From a virus: DNA of 35,829 nt. Location of the stretch: the IMG/VR virus record IMGVR_UViG_3300042486_001501, positions 1 through 35,829 of that record; one strand, written 5' to 3'. Below the pieces are notes generated by a model. The model worked only from the letters and a program-made list of their open reading frames with translations. It had not been told where the DNA came from and searched no databases. Positions 6,801-14,321 of the stretch are shown in pieces; within the stretch, counting starts at the first letter, position 1; each line of letters opens with the position of its first letter. A program made the position numbers and the translations under genes.

Positions 6801-9354
6801 CGATCGCCGCTGCCATAGCCGCCATGCGGACCGGCGCGGAGTACGGGTCACCCGTGCCCTGGTTGAGAATCGCCGAGATGCCCTGCACGAGCGCCAACGC
6901 GTCGATGGCCACCTGCATCGCCTTGAACGCATCGCTGCCGTTCTTGGTGAGCGACTGCATGCCGCGAAGCGCCTCGGAAGTCGCCTCCACGATGCCGGCA
7001 CCGAGCGAGCCGCGCATTTCATCAAGGTAACCCTGCAGCTCAGCCATCGCTGCTCGCAGCTCCTCGACCGACTGCGTCCCCTTGCCTGCCAGCGCCAGCT
7101 CAAGTGCATCGCCAACGAGCTCGATGTCCTGCAGCAGGCGGTTCAGGGGCGTGTCGGCGAGGTCGGCCAGCACGTCTTCAACCGAGCGCGTGGCCTCCTG
7201 GCTCTGTTCGACGGCGTCTTCGAGGTTCTTGGTGAACTCCCTTGCTGCGTTGTCGCGGGCCTGCGCAAGACCCGCCACCGCCTCGGCAGAGAGGCTATTG
7301 GTCGCCGCCAGGGTCCGCTCGATATCGAGCAGCTGCGTCAGCTCATCGCGGTACGCGATGGCTGCGGCCACGCCGGGGCCGCCCAGCGCGATGGCCTGTC
7401 GGTCGAGGATCTTGGAGAGTTCAGTGCTGGCCTGAGCCGAGCGACGGTTCGCCTGTTCCAGCTCGCGCTGGGCCTTCGCTGCCTCTGTAGTGGCACGGCG
7501 CGTCTCGTTGGCTGCACGCTGCTGCGCGGTGCGGGTTGCCTCCAACTGCTCGACCAGGCGCACGTACTCGGCGCCAAGCGCTTCGACCTCCGACCGGCTG
7601 CGGCCCGTAGCCACGCCGGTGGTGATGAACTCTGCGGCCAGCTTCTGCGCGTAGCCCACCACGCCGAGCTGGGCCTTCTCCAGCGCCGTCGCTGCAGCCT
7701 CGGAGCCCTCGGTGATCTGCTGGTACAGATCATCGAACTTCGCGTCCGCAGCGATACGGCTCGAAAGCCCCAGTAGGGCGCCGTATGCGTCGGCAATGCC
7801 GTCAAGCGCGGCACTCACGCCGTCAGAGTTGGCGAGCTGGTCGATCGAGGCCTGCAGCGCATCCAGCTCAGGGGCAAGCTGCTGGCGCAGGGTGTCGGCG
7901 AGGCGCGCGCTTTGCTGGTCATGCTCGGCAATGCGCTCGGTCAGCTCGCGCCAACGCTGGGCGGTCTCCGTGCTGTTCACGTCGCCTGCGACCAGGCCTG
8001 CGTTGTTGATCAGGTCGCGGTAGGTCTCGGTCAGCCGCTCCAGCTCGATCCGGTTCGCGCGGATCTCTTCCGATTCGCGCGCGAAAGCTGCGATCGACGT
8101 GGCCACATCCGGCCTGCGCAGCGACGAGTACTGCTGCCACTGGCCGTTGAGTTCGCGCACCCGCTCCGTCGACTGCTCCACCGAGTCGACGCCCGCCTTG
8201 AACGCGGCATCGCGCGCCTCTTCGGCGTCCATCGCTGCCTTGATTCCCAGCGCCAGGCCGCCGATAGCGAGCACAGCCACGCCGACAGGGCCGCCGACCA
8301 GGCTGAGCAGGCTCGCGCCAAGCGTGCGAGTCGCAATCGCCAAGCCGCTCGTGCTGGTGGTGGCGATCACCATTGCGGCTGACACCGCCTTCAGCGTGGC
8401 CACCGAGGGCAGCAGCGCCGGCAGGAAGCGGGCGCCGTAGACCACGGCAGCTGCGAGGGTCACTTCCGCCAGTAGGTCCAGGTTCTGCGCCACGAGCTGG
8501 ATCCCGCTGGCCACCGCCTGCGATGCGCCGAAGGTCTGATCGGACTCGCCGATGAACTGCACCGCGGCGTTCTTCAGCTGCTGCATCGAGCGCGCGATGG
8601 TCAGCGGCAGCTGGGCGAACTCTTCGGCGATCGCATCCGCCTGGTCGCCGGTGAGCGCCTTGCGCAGCACATCGGCGGTGAGCTGGCCATCTTCGGCCAG
8701 GCCGCGCAGTTCGCCACGGGTGACGCCAAGGCTTGCGGCCAAGGCCTGCATGAGGCGCGGTGCGGCTTCGTTGACGGAGTTGAATTCATCGCCGCGGAGT
8801 GCACCCGCCGCAAAGGCCTGGCTCAGCTGTGTGATTGCACCCGCCGCGGCACCGCCGCCGGTGCCGGAAACGGCGAAGGCCTTGTTCACCGTCTCGGTGA
8901 TGCGCAGCACCTCGGCTTGGCTCGCGCCCACGTCGCCGAGGGCGCCGTCCAGTCGCGTGTACAGGCCGACCGTCGCTTCGAGCTGCGAGGACGTGTCCTG
9001 CGCAATGCGGAACGCCTCGGACTGGCCGCGCGAGAACTCGGCCTGCGTGTCGGCGACCAGGCGGATACGCGCCTGCATGTCGGAGTACGCGTCCGCCGCT
9101 CCTGCGAGCGCGCGCACACCCTCGATCGACACCCAAGCGGCGCCGAGCGCGAGCACCTCGTTGCGCACCTTGCTGATCTGCGCCGTGAGGAAGTCCGCGC
9201 CCTGGGCGGTGCGATCCATCGCCCGCGTCGCGCGATCCGATGTCGACTCCGCAGCAGGACCGATGCTGCCGATCGCATCACGCGCCTGGCCGGCGCCAGC
9301 GCCGACGCCATCGGCGTTCATCGTCATGCGAAGGGTTACGGTCTGGTCTGCCAC
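3850..9354 (-). CDS. Tail tape measure protein
   Basis: At 1834 residues this is the largest gene in the window. It starts with GTG at 9354 behind a good AGGAG. The protein sets tail length and leaves the tail during DNA injection. Residues about 70-260 form the phage tape-measure N-terminal domain (NEAAPRLMQALAASLGVTRGEL region). Hydrophobic stretches follow at about 300-370 and 820-880, and most of the rest is Ala/Glu/Gln-rich helix. Residues 1557-1611 are five tandem 11-residue repeats. The C-terminus has the usual 'VPRTGPALIHRGETILP' motif. It is about twice the length of the lambda homologue, which predicts a tail of roughly 270 nm by the usual 1.5 A per residue rule. Confidence 0.95.
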   Translation of the reverse strand: MADQTVTLRMTMNADGVGAGAGQARDAIGSIGPAAESTSDRATRAMDRTAQGADFLTAQISKVRNEVLALGAAWVSIEGVRALAGAADAYSDMQARIRLVADTQAEFSRGQSEAFRIAQDTSSQLEATVGLYTRLDGALGDVGASQAEVLRITETVNKAFAVSGTGGGAAAGAITQLSQAFAAGALRGDEFNSVNEAAPRLMQALAASLGVTRGELRGLAEDGQLTADVLRKALTGDQADAIAEEFAQLPLTIARSMQQLKNAAVQFIGESDQTFGASQAVASGIQLVAQNLDLLAEVTLAAAVVYGARFLPALLPSVATLKAVSAAMVIATTSTSGLAIATRTLGASLLSLVGGPVGVAVLAIGGLALGIKAAMDAEEARDAAFKAGVDSVEQSTERVRELNGQWQQYSSLRRPDVATSIAAFARESEEIRANRIELERLTETYRDLINNAGLVAGDVNSTETAQRWRELTERIAEHDQQSARLADTLRQQLAPELDALQASIDQLANSDGVSAALDGIADAYGALLGLSSRIAADAKFDDLYQQITEGSEAAATALEKAQLGVVGYAQKLAAEFITTGVATGRSRSEVEALGAEYVRLVEQLEATRTAQQRAANETRRATTEAAKAQRELEQANRRSAQASTELSKILDRQAIALGGPGVAAAIAYRDELTQLLDIERTLAATNSLSAEAVAGLAQARDNAAREFTKNLEDAVEQSQEATRSVEDVLADLADTPLNRLLQDIELVGDALELALAGKGTQSVEELRAAMAELQGYLDEMRGSLGAGIVEATSEALRGMQSLTKNGSDAFKAMQVAIDALALVQGISAILNQGTGDPYSAPVRMAAMAAAIAPLIANLAGSIGAFGGSSGFTDTARIRQERQGTGTVLGDAEAKSESILNAMEITADATSELVGINRGMLRALQQLQSGIDSAGGMLARGAGAVEFSWPRDTELNEVGWGRFLSRLGDPIFGTGLLGRFLGGSSRVTDQGLALGGGSLGNIDVRAYEEQQYRSWRFGSRRTREQFAPVGEEFENQFQLIINSLVETVRQGALALGMLPEDIEDALERFRLEEIRISLKDLKPEEQQAELLAVFSSIFDDLAGDVVPFVAQFQRLGEGLGETLVRVATGVQVTREALDRLGFSLDAASPEQFAQISEGLIELSGGIEEFLSGMASFMDNFAPEGRKFELLQSDLTRALTEAGLALPATREGMWALMQSLDATTESGREQIATLLRLSGTADAYYTLLEDRQESAAEALEAQLQAAQDYRNLVAELSDELTSAGMSDFAREMRDIDRWAADAREALHEAARAAGMQAAAEEDLALVHQIASQRAAAAIARLRQAAADLVQDLYGSPLDDIDAQIREIEEAQRASTDSQIGSISEVGDAARGVYQAQLSALQNIRAWLDSQLLGDASSLTPEQRLAEARRQFDQAVAAAQGGDVDALQRVTQLADLLLREERDFSASGQQFTDTEAYVRARMQSLLGLQLADPGTGSTGGAGSIGGAGVGSPFVSPELQALYDRRDALLDEQLAAQREEMVRELGLMVRELIERTGEPLAEVAQTIGLNLTALAADLGINLEELSAETAVSLAALARQLGIDVAELATNVGIELGDLGERQSLLNQALDRTLEQIPEEFRTQLTAPLDAIRSATTDADATAAVEDAEAAIRAMPPAIRELLAPFFEGIGPGPVVSELSTLRDINATATAQLVELGAIRLAIEAIGRRNLPEGTGGLESFDVGTAFVPRTGPALIHRGETILPAAVADFARRSGLTLGPAGGDSAAVVAELRALREENSRGQRALETRLQDLERAQREGTRELTDEQRRAYDRMMMGA
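4522..4686 (-). repeat. Five tandem 11-residue repeats in the tape measure protein
   Basis: Residues 1557-1611 divide into AEVAQTIGLNL, TALAADLGINL, EELSAETAVSL, AALARQLGIDV and AELATNVGIEL. Leu, Ala and Ile/Val recur at fixed places with a 33-base period. Eleven-residue periodicity is typical of helical rods in tape measure proteins. DNA identity between units is low, so it is a protein-level repeat. Confidence 0.75.
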
Positions 9355-9385
9355 GGGCTCTCCTATTTGGCCGGGGTCGGCGTGT

Positions 9386-9745
9386 TCATCGCTTGGCGTT
9401 GAGCAGTGGCCGCGCGGCTGCCACCAGACACGCCACCCGATCGCTCACGTCTTCCCAGCTCTGCCTTGGCACGCGATGCACGAGCAGTGCGGATCGCAGC
9501 TCGGATTGGGAAATGCCCTGCCACATCGCTGCGCCGTAGCCCATCAGCAGGGTCCACTGGCAGGCCCGGTAGATGCGCACCGCGAGCCAGTTGCAGGGCA
9601 GCACGCCCACCTTGTTGCTCTGAGGTGTGCTCTCGACGCGGGCGATCACCTCAGCGGGTGCGCCGAACGCTCTCAGCTGTTCGGCGACGCCCTTGGTATC
9701 GATCGACTTGCGGCCGCCGCTCAGCGCTTCGGCGACCGCTTCGAG
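9386..9745 (-). CDS. Tail assembly chaperone GT extension, made by -1 frameshift
   Basis: This frame (119 residues) has no good start of its own; a GTG at 9649 lies inside it. It is open without a stop right back to the slippery site at 9745-9751 in the end of the upstream chaperone gene. Frameshifting there would fuse it to the first 130 residues of that protein, giving about 249 residues. This is the layout of lambda G/GT: the T part recruits the tail tube protein and the G part coats the tape measure. It lies between the chaperone and the tape measure gene, exactly the conserved place. The extension has a Cys/Trp-rich segment (LPCNWLAVRIYRACQW). Confidence 0.85.
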   Translation of the reverse strand, partial: LEAVAEALSGGRKSIDTKGVAEQLRAFGAPAEVIARVESTPQSNKVGVLPCNWLAVRIYRACQWTLLMGYGAAMWQGISQSELRSALLVHRVPRQSWEDVSDRVACLVAAARPLLNAKR

Positions 9746-9751
9746 TTTTTT
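9710..9751 (-). promoter_or_regulatory. Programmed -1 ribosomal frameshift site
   Basis: On the minus strand, codons GCA AAA AAC give the classical heptamer A_AAA_AAC (9751-9745). A 5-base spacer (TCGAA) follows. Then comes a 9-bp stem, GCGGTCGCC pairing with GGCGGCCGC (one G-U), around a 12-base loop that contains the zero-frame stop (9723-9721). Slippery heptamer, spacing and stem together match known -1 frameshift signals. Confidence 0.85.
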
Positions 9752-10134
9752 GCCGGTGCCGCGCGATAGCCGCTGAAGAAGGCATCGAACGTCGCCTGCA
9801 GGAGCGTCAGGTGCGCGAACACCATCTCCTTCTGCTTGTCCGGTTCGAATGCCGTGCCGTGGCCGTCGCCGATGCCCTCGACGCCTTCCAGCACCTGGCC
9901 CAGCACCTCGCGCTGGTACTGAGTGATTTCCAGCGTGGTGGCCAGCTGGCGGTTGCCGTGGTCATCCACTTCACCGACCTCGCGCACTCCGTCGACGAAC
10001 TCCAGAAACTTGTCCGGCTCGACGAACTTGAAGCGAGCAGTGAAGTCGCCCTCGTTGAACACGCCCGGCTTGTCGGTGGGCAGGCGCACCTTGACGGTGG
10101 TGGCGAAGGTGCTGGTCTGGGTGAGCTTGAGCAT
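9721..10134 (-). CDS. Tail assembly chaperone (G-like)
   Basis: The protein has 137 residues. The start at 10134 is supported by GAGGA about 7 bases upstream; the longer frame to 10254 runs into the tail tube gene and is rejected. It would bind the tape measure during tail assembly and is not expected in the virion. The evidence is its place between tail tube and tape measure, its size, its acidic helical character and the frameshift signal near its 3' end. In the zero frame it ends in a basic tail (KNSKRSPKR). The sequence itself is not a family I can name from a motif. Confidence 0.8.
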   Translation of the reverse strand: MLKLTQTSTFATTVKVRLPTDKPGVFNEGDFTARFKFVEPDKFLEFVDGVREVGEVDDHGNRQLATTLEITQYQREVLGQVLEGVEGIGDGHGTAFEPDKQKEMVFAHLTLLQATFDAFFSGYRAAPAKNSKRSPKR

Positions 10135-10216
10135 GTCGGTCCTCGTGCTTGGGGAAAGGCAGCCGCGATCGCGCGCGGCCGCCGGATGTCGTGGCTTGCC
10201 CGCTGAGCGCGGTGGA

Positions 10217-11146
10217 TCAGGTGTAGGTGATCGAGTACTCGTCGCCGCCGGCACCGCTCGGCACCGCGGTGAACGGAATTTCGAAGCCGGCGACGCCCTC
10301 GATGTCGATCGGCCGCGGGTATTCGAGCTGGGCGCGGATCGGCACCGCGACGTTCAAACCGGCCGAGCGCGTGATGGTGTTGGTGATGGTGACGACGCTC
10401 TGCGCATCCGCCAGCGCCCACGGGTTCCAGACCGAGAGCAGATCGTTCTTGACCACCTGCAGGCTGCCGGCCGGCTTGCGATCGGTCACGATGACCTGAC
10501 GGCTCTCGCTGGTCTCGATCAGCGGGATGGTCGCGTTGGCGTTCAGGCTCAGCTGGCGAGCGTGGACCGCCGTGCCACCGACCTGGCAGTTCCAGGTCTC
10601 GGTCTCGATCGCAGGCGGCGTCTGGAAGGCCGACCAGTCGATGCCGACAGGCGCCTCGCCGTCCTGCGGGATCACCAGCAAGCCGGTGAGCTGCACGCTG
10701 GCCTTGGCGTACTCACGGATGTTGAAGGTCATGTCCATCGACCCGCGCACGCCGAGCATGCGGAAGCGAATGCCTGCCCAGTAGAAGTCGAAGGTGCCGC
10801 TCGGCACGCCCGTGCTGATCGGAGCGTAGACCGCGCTGGTGGTGGGCGTGAGCGTCTCGCTGTGGCTGCAGATGCGCAGCAACGCAGACAGGGGCGCGGC
10901 AGTGCCCGCTGCAGCCGCACCGATGAGGTCCACTTCGGCACGGAAGGTGATGCGTTTCCCGACCAGGACGAAGGGGTCGCCGCCGAAGTACGGTCGATCA
11001 ACCGCACGCTCCAGCTTGTCGGCAGCAGGCTCGATGCTGCTGTTCATCAGCAGCAGCGCGTTAGCGGCGGCGATGGTGGCGGCGGTGCCGTAGGTGGTCT
11101 CGATGGCCAGCAGGCCGACGCGATCTTCAGAACTGCGGAAAGGCAT
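10217..11146 (-). CDS. Phage tail tube protein
   Basis: The 309-residue protein has a strong AAGGAG 6 bases before its ATG, as expected for a protein made in many copies. The N-terminus 'EDRVGLLAIETTYGTAA' is the usual opening of major tail proteins in transposable siphophages. The rest alternates short beta strands and turns, consistent with a tail tube fold, and a C-terminal region (residues about 215-309) could be an extra domain. It lies directly before the chaperone and tape measure. It should stack as rings to make the tail tube. Confidence 0.8.
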   Translation of the reverse strand: MPFRSSEDRVGLLAIETTYGTAATIAAANALLLMNSSIEPAADKLERAVDRPYFGGDPFVLVGKRITFRAEVDLIGAAAAGTAAPLSALLRICSHSETLTPTTSAVYAPISTGVPSGTFDFYWAGIRFRMLGVRGSMDMTFNIREYAKASVQLTGLLVIPQDGEAPVGIDWSAFQTPPAIETETWNCQVGGTAVHARQLSLNANATIPLIETSESRQVIVTDRKPAGSLQVVKNDLLSVWNPWALADAQSVVTITNTITRSAGLNVAVPIRAQLEYPRPIDIEGVAGFEIPFTAVPSGAGGDEYSITYT

Positions 11147-11149
11147 GGG

Positions 11150-11389
11150 TTACTCCTTGGTGCGGGCGCTGGTGCGCCGACGCGGCGCGGATTCGATGGG
11201 CGGCAGCGCGGTGGCGCTGCCGTCGTGGACTTGCTCGGCCAGGTCGAGCGCCTCCACGTCGCCGTCGACGTGCTCGATAGCGATTGCGGCCGCGCCGCGA
11301 TCGGCCGTGGTGGGCTGGAGGCAGGTCAGGCTGCCGTCCGGCTCGCGCCGGTAGCTGCCGCCGTCGCGCGGCATGGGAAGGGTGTTCAC
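11150..11389 (-). CDS. Small protein between tail terminator and tail tube
   Basis: The protein has 79 residues and starts with GTG overlapping the upstream stop as GTGA; the tail tube gene ends 3 bases upstream of the next ribosome site. It is rich in Asp, Ala and Arg with no recognised domain, membrane segment or signal. Small genes at this place occur in many transposable phages and are usually of unknown function. It is accepted because of tight coupling and because it fills the gap exactly. Confidence 0.6.
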   Translation of the reverse strand: MNTLPMPRDGGSYRREPDGSLTCLQPTTADRGAAAIAIEHVDGDVEALDLAEQVHDGSATALPPIESAPRRRTSARTKE

Positions 11390-11826
11390 TGGCGAACCTC
11401 CGCTCGGTACTTGGTTTCGTAGATCACCTGGCTGCAGAGCCAGCCGGTGGCGTAGAACTCGTCGCGCGCGCCCACGAAGTGCAGTGCGCCGAAGCGCGTG
11501 AAGCCGTCGGGGCTCCAGCCCATGAGCCGCGCGTCGACATCGGCCTGCAGGGCATCCATCACGCGCCGCGCCGATGAGCCCGACTCGGCGGTGCCGGCAT
11601 GGCTGACGAACAGCACCACCTGCAGGCTCACGCGAATGTTCTGCAGCAGCACGCCATTGCTCACGCCGATCGGCGGCTCTCCCTGGCGCTGATGAACCAC
11701 GTAGGCCGCAGGCGCCGCGCGCGGCTTCTGAGCGATCGCAGTGGCGAGGTCCGCCGCGTCGCCGATCAGCTTCAGCGCGCTGACGCCCTGCAGGCGCTCA
11801 ATCGCAGAGGCGGTGGGGAAGCTCAC
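11386..11826 (-). CDS. Tail terminator-like protein
   Basis: The protein has 146 residues and a GTG start that overlaps the DUF1320 gene stop. Its pattern (VLLQNIRVSLQVVLFVSHAG, then a C-terminal ALHFVGARDEFYATGWLCSQVIYETKY) matches the minor tail or tail terminator proteins that cap the tube at the head end. Such proteins have a mixed alpha/beta fold with long beta strands. The position between DUF1320 and tail tube fits. Exact family membership cannot be confirmed by eye. Confidence 0.65.
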   Translation of the reverse strand: MSFPTASAIERLQGVSALKLIGDAADLATAIAQKPRAAPAAYVVHQRQGEPPIGVSNGVLLQNIRVSLQVVLFVSHAGTAESGSSARRVMDALQADVDARLMGWSPDGFTRFGALHFVGARDEFYATGWLCSQVIYETKYRAEVRQ

Positions 11827-12344
11827 AGCGCGTCCAGGCTGTCGCGCGAAAACATGCGCGGCTTCGAGGTGTAGCGAATCGGCCCCGTGTCCTCGGCATC
11901 CGGGTCAGAGTTGCCGGGCGCCAGGGGATCGTTGGCGCCCAGGCTGAGCTGGCCAGCTGCAACACGCTCCAATGCGGCACGTGCCTCGCGGTAGTCGCGC
12001 TCGATGCGGCCCAGCTCCGTGCTGGCACGCTCGCGCGACAGGTGCACGTGGTAACGGGCAATCGCTCGCCCCCACGTGCCGAGCACCGGGAAGTCCGCCG
12101 CGTCGAGCGGCAGCTCATAGCCGCGCTGCGCGAGGTAGGCCTCAACCTCGCCACTGGCGCGCTCGCAGGCGTCTAGCACTGCTGCAAGCCCCGCGTCCGC
12201 CGCATCGATCTCCGCTGCGCTGTAGGCGCTGCGATCGCCGCCGGAGAGCGTCAGCTGCCAGAGCTCCAGCGGCAGCTCGAAGAGCTGGGCCAGCTCCAGG
12301 CTGGCACCGGCTCCGGTCGAGAGTTGGGCGGGCGTGATGTACAC
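11823..12344 (-). CDS. DUF1320 family protein (Mu gp36-like), head completion
   Basis: The protein has 173 residues and a GTG start 3 bases after the gp35-like stop. The N-terminal 'MYITPAQL', the central 'AYLAQRGYELPL' and 'IARYHVHLSRE', then 'DYREARAALERVAAGQLSLG' are the conserved features of DUF1320, the Mu gp36 group. These proteins are thought to be head-tail connector or head completion proteins. It lies after the major head protein as in Mu. The last 30 residues are acidic and less conserved. Confidence 0.85.
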   Translation of the reverse strand: MYITPAQLSTGAGASLELAQLFELPLELWQLTLSGGDRSAYSAAEIDAADAGLAAVLDACERASGEVEAYLAQRGYELPLDAADFPVLGTWGRAIARYHVHLSRERASTELGRIERDYREARAALERVAAGQLSLGANDPLAPGNSDPDAEDTGPIRYTSKPRMFSRDSLDAL

Positions 12345-12347
12345 GGG

Positions 12348-12800
12348 TCAGGCCTTCGGCTTTGCGGTCTTTGCGGCCGCCTTCTTGGGCGCCGCTTTGG
12401 TGCTTCGGCTCGGGGCGCTGGAGACCGGTGCGACCGGCCCGTGTCCAGCGCCCTCGCCACGGCCTCCGCTGTCGGCGTTGGGGGGAACGCCGCCAGCGGT
12501 TCCGGAGGTGGTCGAGCCCTCCGGCGTCGCCTCCGAGGTGGGCTTGCCGTCCGCTGCCGTCGACTCACGGCTGCGGGAGGCTTTCGCGTCAGACCGCGAC
12601 GCATCGCCCTCTCTCTGCGCGTTGTTCGAGTCCTCGCGCTCTTCGCCGCTGGCGACCTCGACCAGGTGCGGGTCAGCGAGCAACAGCTCCATGCGCGGGT
12701 GGTCTGCGGGCACCGCGGTGGCCCTCGGGCCGAACTTGATGCCGGCGCGGAAGTAGCGCGGGTGCGCGGCAGTGCGGGTGCGGAAGAAGCGCTGGGACAT
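12348..12800 (-). CDS. Mu gp35-like head protein with low-complexity tail
   Basis: The protein has 150 residues. The start at 12800 is chosen over 12830 because AGGAG stands 6 bases before it. The first 50 residues (RFFRTRTAAHPRYFRAGIKFGP, then LLLADPHLVEV) match the small gp35/HI1506-type proteins of Mu-like phages. Residues after about 60 are low complexity: Ser/Gly/Glu-rich, then an Ala-Lys-rich basic end (APKKAAAKTAKPKA). The basic tail may bind DNA or RNA; this is inference. It sits between the major head protein and gp36, as in Mu. Confidence 0.75.
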   Translation of the reverse strand: MSQRFFRTRTAAHPRYFRAGIKFGPRATAVPADHPRMELLLADPHLVEVASGEEREDSNNAQREGDASRSDAKASRSRESTAADGKPTSEATPEGSTTSGTAGGVPPNADSGGRGEGAGHGPVAPVSSAPSRSTKAAPKKAAAKTAKPKA

Positions 12801-12865
12801 GGGTGTCTCCTGCAGGCCAGCGACGCTCACGCGTCGCCGGCCAGGTCAGTGGGTGAGCGCTGGGG

Positions 12866-13762
12866 TCAGATCCAGTCGCTGACGAGCAGCTCGGCGCTGC
12901 CGGCCCACTCGTTTCCGCCGTTCTCGTCCTTCACCAGGAGCTTGCGAGCCGTGGCTTCGAGCGAAGACGGCACCACCAGCAGGTTCGGCCGAATGCCAAG
13001 CGGGCGGCCGCCATCGGCTTTGAAGCCGCGCATCGCTGCGCGCGCGGCGCCGTAGGTCGCAGCCGTCAGCGCCTCGTTGCTGCGGTAGGCCATCTGCCAG
13101 AAGCCGTAGCCGGCGTTGTGGCGTGCGCGAATGCCGTAGCGGTACTCGTCGTTGGTGAACACGCCTTCATCGTTCCGGTCGGTCATCGCCTGCAGATCAG
13201 CCGCCGCGCGCACCTGGAGGATCAGCGGCTTCAGCGCCCGACTCACGTCAAGCAGGTACCAGTTGGGGCCGGTTCCGCTGGTGTTGACGTTGCTGGTCGC
13301 GGTGACAGCGCCCGTGCCATCGGTGTTCGCATAGACCGGGTGGTCGGTGTCGAAGAAGTTCTGGCCGTCGTAGCAGAGGGTGCTGCCGCCGGCAGCCAGC
13401 AGCGCGAAGATCAGCTCATCCGGGTGCGAGGCCGCGGCGCGACCCATCTCGGCGAACAGCGGGCGGTAGATGCCGAGGTTGTCGTCTTCGATGTCGGTGC
13501 GCTTCACACCAACCGTCGCCTCGAAGGTCTTGTTGAGGATCTGGTAGGCGTCGGCCTGCATGTCCTTGACGACACGCGCGCCGATCCACTCACGCAGCTT
13601 CGGGAACTGGCCGAGCCAGCCGTAGGTGTTGCCAGCGGTGCTGCTGGGCACCGGCGTCGCCACCTTCTGCCAGTCGGTCGGCGTCGCGGTGAGAGCGGCC
13701 TGGAACTCGCCGCGAAAGCCCTGGAACAGGGCCGTGATCAGTGCATTGGTGATGAGAGCCAT
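12866..13762 (-). CDS. Major head subunit (Mu gpT-like)
   Basis: The 298-residue protein matches the Mu gpT family. The N-terminus has 'ALITNALITALFQGFRGEFQAAL', followed by 'WLGQFPKLREWIGARVVKDMQ' and 'TFEATVGVKRTDIEDDNLGIYRPLFAEMG'. The middle has 'LCYDGQNFFDTDHPV' and the C-terminal part has 'RPNLLVVPSSLEATARKLL', all hallmarks of this family. It builds the icosahedral capsid. It follows the protease/scaffold genes as in Mu, with a 64-base gap that contains a small CTCGCGA/TCGCGAG hairpin. Length is normal for the family (about 300). Confidence 0.95.
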   Translation of the reverse strand: MALITNALITALFQGFRGEFQAALTATPTDWQKVATPVPSSTAGNTYGWLGQFPKLREWIGARVVKDMQADAYQILNKTFEATVGVKRTDIEDDNLGIYRPLFAEMGRAAASHPDELIFALLAAGGSTLCYDGQNFFDTDHPVYANTDGTGAVTATSNVNTSGTGPNWYLLDVSRALKPLILQVRAAADLQAMTDRNDEGVFTNDEYRYGIRARHNAGYGFWQMAYRSNEALTAATYGAARAAMRGFKADGGRPLGIRPNLLVVPSSLEATARKLLVKDENGGNEWAGSAELLVSDWI

Positions 13763-13826
13763 GAGGAGCCTCTAGCGGTTGCGTGGTGGGGCGCGTGGGG
13801 GCGCGGTGCTCGCGAGTCGCGAGGCA

Positions 13827-14321
13827 TCAGTCGGTGGGCAGGCGCTTCGCGTACTCCTCGGGCGTCAGGCCCAGGAGGCGCGCGGCCTGCTGCTGCTCGG
13901 CGTTGAGAGCGGTCTTGGTAGCGCCCGGCGGCGGACCCTCGATGCCCGCGTCCGGGGCGATGACCGGTGCGCTGGCCACGAAGGCCTGGAAGCGCTCCAG
14001 CCCGGCGCGATCGCTGCAGGAGGCGCGGTGGTACTCGACCGAGGTCGGAGCGATCTTGCGAGCCTGCAGCGCGCTCTCGATCGCCGCATCGACGGCCGTC
14101 TTGTGGGCAGCCGTGTCGCGCTGGAGCAGCTGCTGCTCGGCGTTGGTCGCGCGCTGCAGCACCTGGTCGTAATCGGCGCGCGGCACGTAGCGCTCCAGGT
14201 TGGCGGCCTCGCTGTTCATCGCCGTTTTGAACTTGCTGATAGCAGCTAGCACAGCGGCTTCGTCAGCATCTGCGTCCACGCCAAGGGCGGACGCCACGGC
14301 GGCGGTCAGAACAAGTTTCAT
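13827..14321 (-). CDS. Head scaffold protein Z, nested in gene I
   Basis: An in-frame ATG at 14321 inside gene I has a perfect AGGAG 6 bases upstream, better than the signal in front of gene I itself. It would make the C-terminal 164 residues alone, starting MKLVLTAAV. In Mu the scaffold Z is produced the same way from the 3' part of I. The product is helical and Ala/Glu/Gln-rich, as expected for a scaffold. The presence of the internal ribosome site is seen; its use is inferred from Mu. Confidence 0.75.
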   Translation of the reverse strand: MKLVLTAAVASALGVDADADEAAVLAAISKFKTAMNSEAANLERYVPRADYDQVLQRATNAEQQLLQRDTAAHKTAVDAAIESALQARKIAPTSVEYHRASCSDRAGLERFQAFVASAPVIAPDAGIEGPPPGATKTALNAEQQQAARLLGLTPEEYAKRLPTD

